Assembly (NCBI GenBank): GCA_018242625.1
Contig: JAFEBO010000006.1
Span: 62,001-126,000, forward strand
DNA from: Planctomycetota bacterium
GTDB lineage: Bacteria; Planctomycetota; Phycisphaerae; Phycisphaerales; UBA1924
DNA: 64,000 nt
Reading direction: 5' to 3'
The notes under the pieces are model-generated. The model was not told the origin of the DNA. It was given only the letters and a program-made list of their open reading frames with translations, and did not search any database. Below are positions 26,255 through 33,767 of the stretch, in pieces; position 1 is the stretch's first letter; the number at the start of each line of letters is the position of its first letter. The translations under genes and the position numbers were made by a program.

Positions 26255-26668
26255 TTAGATATGCAGCTTCCAACGAATCCACAAAACAAACGATCCAAGA
26301 ACCAGGCCCGGAATGACCCCCACAACACACAGGAACGGGACCATGACGCAACCTGTCATGAGATCGCGAGGCCACAAATCGACTCCCTCCCCCCGCGATT
26401 GAACCCGCGAGATCATGCAGCCCGCCACGAACACCACAAGGACCGTGAACATGAACACGACCCCAACATTCGGCAAGACCGAGATACCCGCCGCCGTCGC
26501 GAGGCAAACAACTCCGCACGCTCCCAGCGCATACCGCTGCGCCAACTTCGCGTTCATCTGCAAAAACGGCTGATCCACCGGAGGGCATTCGCTCAGGAGT
26601 ACGCCGCACTCCGGACATCGATCCGCCCTGAGTTCTCGAAGGTCGTAGAGGCAGCGCCCGCAGTTCAT
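26255..26668 (-). CDS. Zinc-ribbon membrane protein of unknown function
   Basis: 137 residues. The N-terminus has a four-cysteine zinc ribbon (CGRCLYDLRELRADRCPEC, cysteines at about 3, 6, 18 and 21). It is followed by two or three hydrophobic helices (LGACGVVCLATAAGISVL, VFMFTVLVVFVAGCMI, MVPFLCVVGVIPGLVLGSFVLWI). Small zinc-ribbon-plus-helix proteins are frequent in Planctomycetota and poorly characterised. It interrupts the phage-like cassette on the opposite strand and its codon style is a little less GC-biased. Not phage-typical. Confidence 0.7.
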   Translation of the reverse strand: MNCGRCLYDLRELRADRCPECGVLLSECPPVDQPFLQMNAKLAQRYALGACGVVCLATAAGISVLPNVGVVFMFTVLVVFVAGCMISRVQSRGEGVDLWPRDLMTGCVMVPFLCVVGVIPGLVLGSFVLWIRWKLHI

Positions 26669-26831
26669 ACTTCGAGCTTACACACCGCCGTTTGCTTCTC
26701 GTTGCGACGAGAGCTTTGCAATCGATCGAAGTCCATCCGTCCAGCAAAGCATCGCGGCCACTCCGCCTCGCGCGTCCGAACATCCACGCTTCATTTGGCA
26801 CTTTGACGATCTGGCCCTTCGGACCCTTCCC

Positions 26832-27098
26832 ATGCCCGACACCCTCACCCCCATCCTCTCCCAATTCGGCCTCGCCGGCTTCGTCGCCTGGATGTGGCTC
26901 ACCGAACGCCGCGCCGCCGCCACCCGCGAGAAGCAGATCGCCGAAACCCACGACCGCCTTATGCAGGAACGCCGCACCCTCGACGCCGTCCTGGGCGCCC
27001 TCGACCGCTCTACCGCCGCAATGACTGCCGTGCAGGAAGGTCAGCGCACACTTGCAAGTGCCATCGATCGACTCGCCATTCCGAAGCCCCTTCCCTGA
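26832..27098 (+). CDS. Holin-like small membrane protein
   Basis: 88 residues: a single N-terminal hydrophobic helix (LTPILSQFGLAGFVAWMWL) and then a charged coiled coil (TERRAAATREKQIAETHDRLMQERRTLDAVLGALDRSTAAMTAVQEGQRTLASAIDRL). This is the architecture of BhlA/UviB-type holin-like proteins, although many short membrane proteins share it. Position near the virion-like genes supports a holin-like reading. No endolysin gene is adjacent. Confidence 0.55.
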   Translation: MPDTLTPILSQFGLAGFVAWMWLTERRAAATREKQIAETHDRLMQERRTLDAVLGALDRSTAAMTAVQEGQRTLASAIDRLAIPKPLP

Positions 27099-27171
27099 GG
27101 GAAGGGGTTGGGGGAAGGCCTTGCCGGAAACTCATCGTTCCGAGGCGTACTTTCCGGCGATCGATTATCAA

Positions 27172-27199
27172 ATAAAAAAGGACGCCCCCTCGAGCGTCC
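27172..27199 (-). terminator. Terminator of the winged-helix-like gene
   Basis: Read on the minus strand: 6-bp GC stem (GGACGC / GCGTCC) with an 8-base loop, followed by TTTTTTATT. It lies 26 bases beyond the stop of the gene at 27225-27614. Confidence 0.75.
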
Positions 27200-27224
27200 C
27201 TTTCGACCATACAAAGGTTCGAGA

Positions 27225-27614
27225 TTATGCCGCCGTGTAGCGCCCGCGGCTGACCTTCTTGAAGAGCTTGCGATGCTTAATGAAGGTCTGGTTCACAATC
27301 ATCCGGAAGTTGGGGCTTGTGGACATGTAGCCGCTCGCCAGCACGGCCTCGGCCGCCTCGCTCACGCCCATCGTCTTGCCCTTGAGCACCTGCTGGAGCG
27401 AATCAACGAGGCTGACCGCGTTGCGGGCCCGCCCGCCGCTGCCGACCACCGCGCCGCCCGCTTCCATGATCTCCTTGCGGAGCTGCTCGAGCTTGGCCTG
27501 CAGCTTCTCATAGCGGCGCTGGAGCGAGGTGTGCCGCCCCTTGCGCCGACGGATTTCCGCCTGCAGCGCGGACGTCGACAACGATGCCAGATCTCCACTT
27601 GCTCTACGTGCCAT
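27225..27614 (-). CDS. Small conserved protein with coiled coil and winged-helix-like C-terminus
   Basis: 129 residues. A basic N-terminus and coiled coil (LQAEIRRRKGRHTSLQRRYEKLQAKLEQLRKEIMEAGG) lead to a C-terminal KGKTMGVSEAAEAVLASGYMSTSPNFRMIVNQTFIKHRKLFKKVSRGRYTA. The latter has the helix-helix-wing look of HARE-HTH-like domains, suggesting a DNA-associated role. The ATG at 27614 is preceded by an AAGGA ribosome-binding site; an in-frame TTG five codons earlier is less likely. It has its own hairpin terminator and an upstream AT-rich region with inverted repeats, so probably monocistronic. Exact function unknown. Confidence 0.72.
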   Translation of the reverse strand: MARRASGDLASLSTSALQAEIRRRKGRHTSLQRRYEKLQAKLEQLRKEIMEAGGAVVGSGGRARNAVSLVDSLQQVLKGKTMGVSEAAEAVLASGYMSTSPNFRMIVNQTFIKHRKLFKKVSRGRYTAA

Positions 27615-27703
27615 GTCGGATTCCTTCAAGTAAATCGTCAGACGTCTCCCACGCGGGCGCGCCGGCGATTCATTGCAAACATATGTACGGCGGAATACCT
27701 AAT

Positions 27704-27735
27704 CCACAACATTGTGGTTTACATTCAAAATGTAA
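27704..27735. promoter_or_regulatory. Two inverted repeats in AT-rich region upstream of winged-helix-like gene
   Basis: CCACAA-CA-TTGTGG at 27704-27717 and TTACATT-CAA-AATGTAA at 27719-27735 are adjacent perfect inverted repeats in a locally AT-rich stretch. On the minus strand, TTGTGG (27709-27704) and TACATA (27687-27682) are 16 bases apart and could be a weak promoter for the gene starting at 27614. The proximity suggests an operator, possibly autoregulatory; this is inference. Confidence 0.4.
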
Positions 27736-27837
27736 CACACGTGAACAGCTTCCAAACATGGCGCGGCGAGACCGCCGCTCCAAATGCGGAGACTCAATCT
27801 CAGATTTGGCCCTCTTCACCGTGCGATCACGCAGCGC

Positions 27838-29184
27838 TCAGGCGCGGACGAGCTTTTCGCCCATCTCGCCCGCGAACTTCTTCATCGCGTTGCGCGTGTC
27901 GACCACCAGGCGGCTGTGCTTCGCGATCGCCGCGTAGTCAAACGCCGTGTGGTTGGTCGAGACCAGCACGCAGTCAAACTTCGCCAGGTTCTCCGGCGTG
28001 AGGTCGACGCTGTGCATGTCAAGGTTGTACTTCCGCACCGGCTTGGTGTGCTTCACGAACGGATCGCTGAAGTCCACCTTGGCGCCCATGTCGAGCAGCA
28101 GCTCGATCAGCTCGTACGTCGGGCTTTCGCGAGTATCCGCGATGTCCGGCTTGTACGCAAGGCCCAGCACCAGCACCCTCGCGCCCTTGGTCGCCTTGCC
28201 CTGGTTGTTCAGAGCCGCCGCCACCTTGTGCACCACGTAGTGCGGCATCGAGTTGTTGACCTCGCCGGCGATCTCGATAAACCGCGCCGGAACCTTGAAC
28301 TCCTTGGCCTTCCAGGTCAGATAGAACGGATCGATCGGGATGCAGTGCCCGCCCAGGCCCGGGCCGGGGTAGAAGGGCATGAAGCCGAAGGGCTTCGTGC
28401 TGGCGGCCTCGATCACCTCCCAGACGTTGATGCCCATCGCGTCCATGATGGTCTTGAGCTCATTCACAAGCGCGATGTTCACGCAGCGGAAGACGTTCTC
28501 AAAGACCTTGCTCGCCTCGGCGACCTCGGCGGTGCTGACGGGGACGACGGTCTTGATCGGGCCGGTGTAGAGCTTGGTCGCCAGTTCGCCCGAGACCTTG
28601 TCGAGGCCTCCGACCAGCTTGGGGATCGTGGTCGTGGTGTGGCTCTTGCGCCCCGGGTCCTCACGCTCGGGGCTGAAGGCCACGAACAGGTTGTCACCAA
28701 GAGCCAGCTTGACGCCCTTCTTGCCGGCTTCCTTGACGATCGCCGGGAGCATGTCCTCGCGCGTGGTGCCGGGATAGCTGGTCGACTCGAGCACCACGAG
28801 CTGCCCGGCCTTGGCGTTCTCGCCGATCATCACGCCGGTGTTGATCACGTACGAAAGGTCCGGCTCGCCGTGCTGGCCCAGGGGCGTGGGCACGCAGACG
28901 ATGATCGCATCCGCCTCGCCCAGGCGCCGCGGGTCGGTCGTCGCGTCGAAGCGCTTGCTGCCGACGAACGGCTTGCAGAGGTCGGCGCCCAGGTGGGGCA
29001 GGTAGTTCTCGCCCTTCTTGAGCAGCACCGGCTTCTCGGGATCGATGTCAAAGCCCAGAACCGGGTAGCCCGCCTCGTGGAAGGCGGCAAGCAGGGGCAG
29101 GCCGACATAACCCAGGCCGATGATGGCAACCTTGGCCTGACGACCCTCGATCTTGTTCTTAAGCTGCTCAGCGTGCGATGACAT
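27838..29184 (-). CDS. Nucleotide-sugar 6-dehydrogenase (UDP-GlcNAc/ManNAc type)
   Basis: 448-residue cytoplasmic enzyme of the UDP-glucose/UDP-HexNAc dehydrogenase family, oxidising C6 of a UDP-sugar to the uronic acid with NAD+. Motifs: KVAIIGLGYVGLPLLAAFHEAGYPVLGFDID (NAD binding), CVPTPLGQHGEPDLSYV, LESTSYPGTTREDMLPAI, FSPEREDPG, EVAEASKVFENVFRCVNIALVNELK, and FYPGPGLGGHCIPIDPFYLTWKAKEF containing the catalytic cysteine. LVLGLAYKPDIADTRESPTYELIELL is the C-terminal domain. The pattern is closest to WbpA-type UDP-GlcNAc dehydrogenases. It is divergent from a glycosyltransferase at 29377. Likely supplies an acidic sugar for surface glycan. Confidence 0.92.
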   Translation of the reverse strand: MSSHAEQLKNKIEGRQAKVAIIGLGYVGLPLLAAFHEAGYPVLGFDIDPEKPVLLKKGENYLPHLGADLCKPFVGSKRFDATTDPRRLGEADAIIVCVPTPLGQHGEPDLSYVINTGVMIGENAKAGQLVVLESTSYPGTTREDMLPAIVKEAGKKGVKLALGDNLFVAFSPEREDPGRKSHTTTTIPKLVGGLDKVSGELATKLYTGPIKTVVPVSTAEVAEASKVFENVFRCVNIALVNELKTIMDAMGINVWEVIEAASTKPFGFMPFYPGPGLGGHCIPIDPFYLTWKAKEFKVPARFIEIAGEVNNSMPHYVVHKVAAALNNQGKATKGARVLVLGLAYKPDIADTRESPTYELIELLLDMGAKVDFSDPFVKHTKPVRKYNLDMHSVDLTPENLAKFDCVLVSTNHTAFDYAAIAKHSRLVVDTRNAMKKFAGEMGEKLVRA

Positions 29185-29376
29185 GCCGCGTGATCTCCCA
29201 AAGATCCCCGAACCCCTCGAAACCGTCCTCTCCCGACCGCCTTCGGGTCCAAAAAGAGGGCGGGACTATAGCGACCGGCTCCCCGCTCCCGATCATCCAG
29301 ACTCGACCCGCCAAGGGCCCTCCGGGGCAAGCCAAGGACCCGGCCTACCACCCCTCCACCCGTTTCCCCGACTCCC

Positions 29377-30585
29377 ATGACCGATCCAGCCATGACAATC
29401 CGCACGATTCTCTGCGAACCGGCGCTTGCGAAGTATCGGCTTCCGGCGTGGCGGGAATTGGCCTCGCGCCCGGGCATTTCGCTGCGTGTTGAATACTCCT
29501 CCGACGGGCAGGTCCAAAATGTCGATCCGGTCGGCATTGACGGAAACTACACCCCGACCCGCACGATCCTCAAGCGTCCGGAATTGTTCTGGCACCCGGG
29601 TTATCCGGCCGCACTCGACGCCCCGGCCCGCCCGGACGTGGTCATCCTCAACTGGAACGTCCGCTTTCTCGACGGCCCGGTCTGCATCCTGAAGGCCCGG
29701 CTCAAGGGGGTCGGCGTCGTCTTTTTCGGGCACGGCGTCTCGAAGAACGAATCGCCCTGGCGCAAGCGGCTCCGCAACTTCATGGGGCGCCGGGCCGACT
29801 GCGTCCTGGTCTACTCCGCCTCGGTGCGAGATCAGCTCATCGCCGAGGGTTTCGCGCCCTCGCGGGTGTTTGTCGCGCCCAACAGCGTCGATCAGACCGA
29901 CATCCAGGCGGCCCGCCGGGACTGGCTTTCTCGCCCGCGCGATCTCCAGGCCTTTCAGCGCGACAACGACCTGGGGCAGAGTTCGCCCTCGCTGCCGTTC
30001 CCCGCGCCGGTGCTGATCTTCTGTGCGCGCCTCGACCCCTTGCGCCGGCTCGACCTGCTCTTTGAGGCGCTGCCGGCGATCGCCAAGACGCACCCGGGCG
30101 TGCAGCTGCTCATCATCGGGGGCGGCCAGGACGAGGCGCGACTCCGTGAGATCGGGGAGAGACTCAACCTGCTCAACCCGGCCAACGCGCACGATGCGCG
30201 TGTCCGGTTCCTGGGCCCGGTCTACGAGGAGAAGAATCTCGCGCCGTGGTTCCTTTCTTCCGACCTCATGGTCTTCCCTTCGCACATGGGCCTCTCGGTG
30301 CTGCACTCGATGGGGTACGGCGTGCCGGTGCTGACGTGCAACAGCCCGAGCAGGCACGGGCCGGAGTTCGACGTGATCCGTCCGGGGCAGAACGGAGACC
30401 TCTATGAGGATGGGAGCGTGGAGAGCCTCGGCGCGGCGGTGACGCGGCTGCTCTCGGATCGCGCGGCGCTGAAGTCGATGTCGGCCGAGGCGCTGATCAC
30501 GGCGACGCGTGATTACAGCATCGCGAAGATGATCGACGGGTTTGAGGCCGCGATCCGGTTTGCGGATGGCGCACGCCGCCGGTAA
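29377..30585 (+). CDS. Family 4-type glycosyltransferase
   Basis: 402-residue GT-B glycosyltransferase, no signal peptide. The N-terminal domain starts IRTILCEPALAKYRLPAWRELASRPGISLRVEY. The donor-binding domain has PVLIFCARLDPLRRLDLLFEALPAIAKTHPGVQLLIIGGGQDEARL, VRFLGPVYEEKNLAPWFLSSDLMVFPSHMGLSVLHSMGYGVPVLTCN, and a C-terminal DLYEDGSVESLGAAVTRLL. It is divergent from the nucleotide-sugar dehydrogenase with a 192-base gap; the pair suggests exopolysaccharide or lipid-linked oligosaccharide synthesis. Sugar and acceptor unknown. ATG 29377 is the first start; a second methionine (MTIRTILCEP) sits five codons in. Confidence 0.83.
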   Translation: MTDPAMTIRTILCEPALAKYRLPAWRELASRPGISLRVEYSSDGQVQNVDPVGIDGNYTPTRTILKRPELFWHPGYPAALDAPARPDVVILNWNVRFLDGPVCILKARLKGVGVVFFGHGVSKNESPWRKRLRNFMGRRADCVLVYSASVRDQLIAEGFAPSRVFVAPNSVDQTDIQAARRDWLSRPRDLQAFQRDNDLGQSSPSLPFPAPVLIFCARLDPLRRLDLLFEALPAIAKTHPGVQLLIIGGGQDEARLREIGERLNLLNPANAHDARVRFLGPVYEEKNLAPWFLSSDLMVFPSHMGLSVLHSMGYGVPVLTCNSPSRHGPEFDVIRPGQNGDLYEDGSVESLGAAVTRLLSDRAALKSMSAEALITATRDYSIAKMIDGFEAAIRFADGARRR

Positions 30586-30743
30586 GGGCGGATCACCCAG
30601 ACAATCAGGCGAGCACCCCGTTTCCGCCCGTTCTGGGAGTGGGGAATATGCAAAAAAGGTATTGCACCGCAATCGCGGGGTGTTAGTGTGGAGAGCCGGG
30701 GGGAGCCGTCTTCAGGGCGGCTCAATTCTTGTGGAGGAGCATG

Positions 30744-33395
30744 ATGAAGAGCGGACTTCGCGCGGCGATCGGTTTTGTGGCCGGCCTGGGTTTTCTGGCA
30801 TCTCTCGCGCTGGGGCAATCCGCCCAGACGCTGCCGCCGGCGTTTGATGCCGTTGCGGGAACATCGGGAAACTCGCTCCCGATCGCGAACTACAGCGAAG
30901 GAACGATCCAGGTGATGTACGGCGCGGACCAGCTCACGGGGATCCCGGCGGGCAGCATCATCACCGGGATGCAGTTGCGGCTGCGGAATGTGGATGGACC
31001 GTTTCCGAGCGTCGCGTACACGGCGAGCCGGTACGACGTTCGCCTGGCGAGCTCGTCGCTGACTCCGGCGACGATGTCGAGCACGTTCGCGACGAACATG
31101 ACCGGCGCCGTTCTGGTCCGCTCGGGTGCGCTGAACGTGGCGGCGAATGCCTACCCGGGAACGGGCAATCCGCGTGCGTGGGGTCCGGTCGTTGCGTTCA
31201 CAACTCCGTTTGTCTACCCGGGTGGGCCCCTCGTGATCGAGTGGCGGGTTGTCAGCCCCTCGAGCACCTTTGCGGCCTACACAGATCTCGTGAACACCGG
31301 AACCGCGAACCGGTACATGGAGACCGACAACGACGCGAACGCAACAACCGCGACGACCCGGCCGCCCTCGGCGGGCGGGCCGATCGTGCGGCTTACCTTT
31401 GCGCCTCCCGCGCTCGATCTTGCGAAGGGGGTCACGAAGGTGCTCGTCGCGGACAGGCTGGCGACCCAAACAGCCAACGTCGGCGAGGGGGTCCTGACGT
31501 GGACGTCGGCGTTTACGCAGGTGGCTGTGGCCAACGCGGATCAATTTGACACGATCGGACCGGGATCGGACTTTGTGGGGATGGCATGGCGGTTAAGCCC
31601 GTCGGCGTCCAGCTGGCCGACGGCGGCGGCGAACTTCTCGCAGTTTGATGTTCAGTTCTCCAGGTCGAACAACGCGCCCGGTTCGCTTTCGAAGACGATT
31701 GCTTTCAACGTGGGCCCAGATGCGGTGACCGTGCGTTCCGGGGCGCTGAGCTTTGTCGTCGGTTCCTTCCCCTCGAGGGGTTCTGAGCCGATCGCCCCGT
31801 TCGGCGCGGAAATCGGTTTCACCAGCCCGTATCACTACCGCGGGGGGCCGCTGCTCAGCGTCATCCGTCATAGCGGACAGACTTCGGGATCGCCCGGGAT
31901 GATGGACGGGCTTGGCGCCTTTTCTGCCGGATACAACGCGGATGCGCAGGGATGGCAGCAGAACTCGGCGGCGGCGACGACCGCGAATTCGACTTCATCC
32001 TATCTGGCGACGATGTACAGCGTGGATGCGGGGACGGGCTCGCCGCTCGATCAGACTTCGCCGGTGCCGGGCGGGTTTAGCTGGGGTATTTCCCGCACGA
32101 TTCAGACGGTGCTTTCTCCGTCGGAACTGAAGTACATCCCCGTCGGCAGCGTGATTGATTCGCTGTGGCTAAGACAAATCTCCAGCGGGGTTGCGGCGTA
32201 TCCGATCGCGGATGTCGTGGCGAGCAGCGTTGAGCTCAGCCTGAGCAGTTCTCCCAAAATGCCGGCGGCGATGGGCACCCTGTTTGCTTCGAACGAAGGC
32301 GCGGACAAGGTCGCGGTCTACTCCGGACCCTTGCGTGTCGCGGCGGGAACGTTCCCACCGGGCTCGGACGGCAACTACGGCAAGCTCGTGCAGTTTCAGA
32401 AGTCGTTTGTCTACAAGGGCGGGCCGCTGTGCATCACGATCCGGCACACCGGCCTGACGCTGGGCGGGTTTGATGCGGTCCAAGGCACGACGTCCACCAA
32501 TCGGACGATTTTCGATAACAGCGGTCCGGGCTCCGCGGTGGGTTCCTTCTACGGCGCTGGTTACTCGGGCTCGGCGATGAAGCTGGGGTACATCCCTTCG
32601 GTGATGACGCCCAACAGCATCGCGACCGTGGAGGGAAACGCCGGGTGGAGCATGCCGCAAGCGTCGGCCTATTCCGTGCAAACGATCATCCCGGCCAGCC
32701 AGCTCAGGCGGGTGACCGTGGGCTCGGTGATCACTGGGATCAGCCTGCGGAGCGACACGACGTTTGGCACGGCGTCGTTCCCTTTGGCGGACACAACTCT
32801 CGCGCAGTTTGACGTCTCGGTCGGACCTGCAACGCGCGGGCCGCTCCTGATCAGCACGACCTTTGCGAACAACGTGGGTGCCGGAGAGGTCCTGGCGCGT
32901 TCGGGAGCGATCACCGTGCCCGCGAACGCGTATCCGACTTCCGGGACGGCCGGCGTGCCGTCTGAGAACGCGTGGTATATCCCCTTCACGCGTGTTTACA
33001 GGTACACCGGCGGCGATCTGTGCGTGACGATCCGCGGGCAAGGTGCTGTGGGCAACTCTTCGGCGATCTTTGACGGCCAGGGAGTCACTCCCCAGGCCGA
33101 TGGAGGGTCTATCTGGTCGTACGCGACATCCACGGCGACGACGGGGCAGACCTGGGGTCCGATCGGGATCCGGCTGGCGTTTACGCCGCGCGCGTTCTGC
33201 CGCGCGGACCTGAACAACGACGGGCTTGTGGATGATGCGGACTTTTCGATATTCGTGGTCGCGTACGACATGCTGGAGTGCTCGAATCCGGCGATGCCGC
33301 AGGGCTGCCCGGCCGATCTCAACTTTGACGGTTCGGTGGACGACGCGGACTTCTCGGTGTTCATCGTGTCGTACAACGACCTGGTGTGTCCGTAG
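30744..33395 (+). CDS. Secreted four-repeat protein with dockerin-like tag
   Basis: 883 residues with a signal peptide (KSGLRAAIGFVAGLGFLASLALGQ). The body holds four related units of about 190-200 residues. Each reads as a G-N-x-L/M start, a Q-x-v-x-x-x-x-L-x-x-I/V-P-x-G-S-V/I-I-x-x-M/I-x-L core, a FDV-x-x-x-S/x-x-P segment, a T-F-A-x-N-x-G-x-x-x-V-x-R/Y-S-G-x-L/I strand and a YRGGPL-I-x-I-R-H element. The C-terminus carries two dockerin-like loops (DLNNDGLVDDADFSIFVVAYD and DLNFDGSVDDADFSVFIVSYN) with flanking cysteines. ATG 30744 is six bases after a GGAGG ribosome-binding site; ATG 30741 is also possible. A perfect terminator follows. Function unknown; a repeat-built extracellular scaffold or binding protein is plausible. 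Confidence 0.8.
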   Translation: MKSGLRAAIGFVAGLGFLASLALGQSAQTLPPAFDAVAGTSGNSLPIANYSEGTIQVMYGADQLTGIPAGSIITGMQLRLRNVDGPFPSVAYTASRYDVRLASSSLTPATMSSTFATNMTGAVLVRSGALNVAANAYPGTGNPRAWGPVVAFTTPFVYPGGPLVIEWRVVSPSSTFAAYTDLVNTGTANRYMETDNDANATTATTRPPSAGGPIVRLTFAPPALDLAKGVTKVLVADRLATQTANVGEGVLTWTSAFTQVAVANADQFDTIGPGSDFVGMAWRLSPSASSWPTAAANFSQFDVQFSRSNNAPGSLSKTIAFNVGPDAVTVRSGALSFVVGSFPSRGSEPIAPFGAEIGFTSPYHYRGGPLLSVIRHSGQTSGSPGMMDGLGAFSAGYNADAQGWQQNSAAATTANSTSSYLATMYSVDAGTGSPLDQTSPVPGGFSWGISRTIQTVLSPSELKYIPVGSVIDSLWLRQISSGVAAYPIADVVASSVELSLSSSPKMPAAMGTLFASNEGADKVAVYSGPLRVAAGTFPPGSDGNYGKLVQFQKSFVYKGGPLCITIRHTGLTLGGFDAVQGTTSTNRTIFDNSGPGSAVGSFYGAGYSGSAMKLGYIPSVMTPNSIATVEGNAGWSMPQASAYSVQTIIPASQLRRVTVGSVITGISLRSDTTFGTASFPLADTTLAQFDVSVGPATRGPLLISTTFANNVGAGEVLARSGAITVPANAYPTSGTAGVPSENAWYIPFTRVYRYTGGDLCVTIRGQGAVGNSSAIFDGQGVTPQADGGSIWSYATSTATTGQTWGPIGIRLAFTPRAFCRADLNNDGLVDDADFSIFVVAYDMLECSNPAMPQGCPADLNFDGSVDDADFSVFIVSYNDLVCP

Positions 33396-33442
33396 GAGCG
33401 ACGGGGGATCGGGCCTTGCGGACGGAAGCTGAATGGCGCTCG

Positions 33443-33476
33443 ACGGCGGCCCTTCCGGGGCCGCCGTTTTCATTTT
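33443..33476 (+). terminator. Terminator after four-repeat protein
   Basis: Perfect 10-bp stem (ACGGCGGCCC / GGGCCGCCGT) with a 5-base loop, followed by TTTCATTTT. It starts 48 bases after the stop codon at 33395. Confidence 0.92.
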
Positions 33477-33572
33477 GCGCAGGAGAGGGTGGGTCGCTCA
33501 GCGCGCGGACCGACCCCTTACCCCTTCACGCAAAGACCTGCGGTCGCGCCCTGCGATTTCGGGAGGATTTTC

Positions 33573-33767
33573 ATGAAGATTTCCGGAGATTTTGCACAAA
33601 TGAGAACACTCGCCGGCCGCCGTTTGCGTGTCATCGGGTGGAAGGGTCGTCGGGTTGCAGCCAACAAGGGGTCCACAGATGTTGAACAGTTCGCATCGGC
33701 AGGCGGTCGCCACGCTGTATGGGGCGTTGGTTGTTGCGTTGGTTTCCTCTGCCGCGGCGGCACCTGA
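33573..33767 (+). other. Possible upstream ORF overlapping the Pro/Gln-rich gene
   Basis: A 64-codon open frame (MKISGDFAQMRTLAGRRLRVIGWKGRRVAANKG...) preceded by a strong GGGAGGA ribosome-binding site eight bases before its ATG. It overlaps the following gene by 89 bases in another frame. No family recognised. It may be a leader peptide or chance; the good ribosome-binding site is the reason to list it. Confidence 0.3.

Noticed and set aside
21233-27098. Complete prophage with attachment sites
   Set aside because: No integrase, terminase or tape-measure gene, no tRNA at either edge and no flanking direct repeat was seen.
27784-29181. Plus-strand open frame of about 465 codons opposite the nucleotide-sugar dehydrogenase
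   Set aside because: The dehydrogenase on the minus strand has complete family motifs; the opposite frame has only low-complexity Val/His/Arg/Leu.
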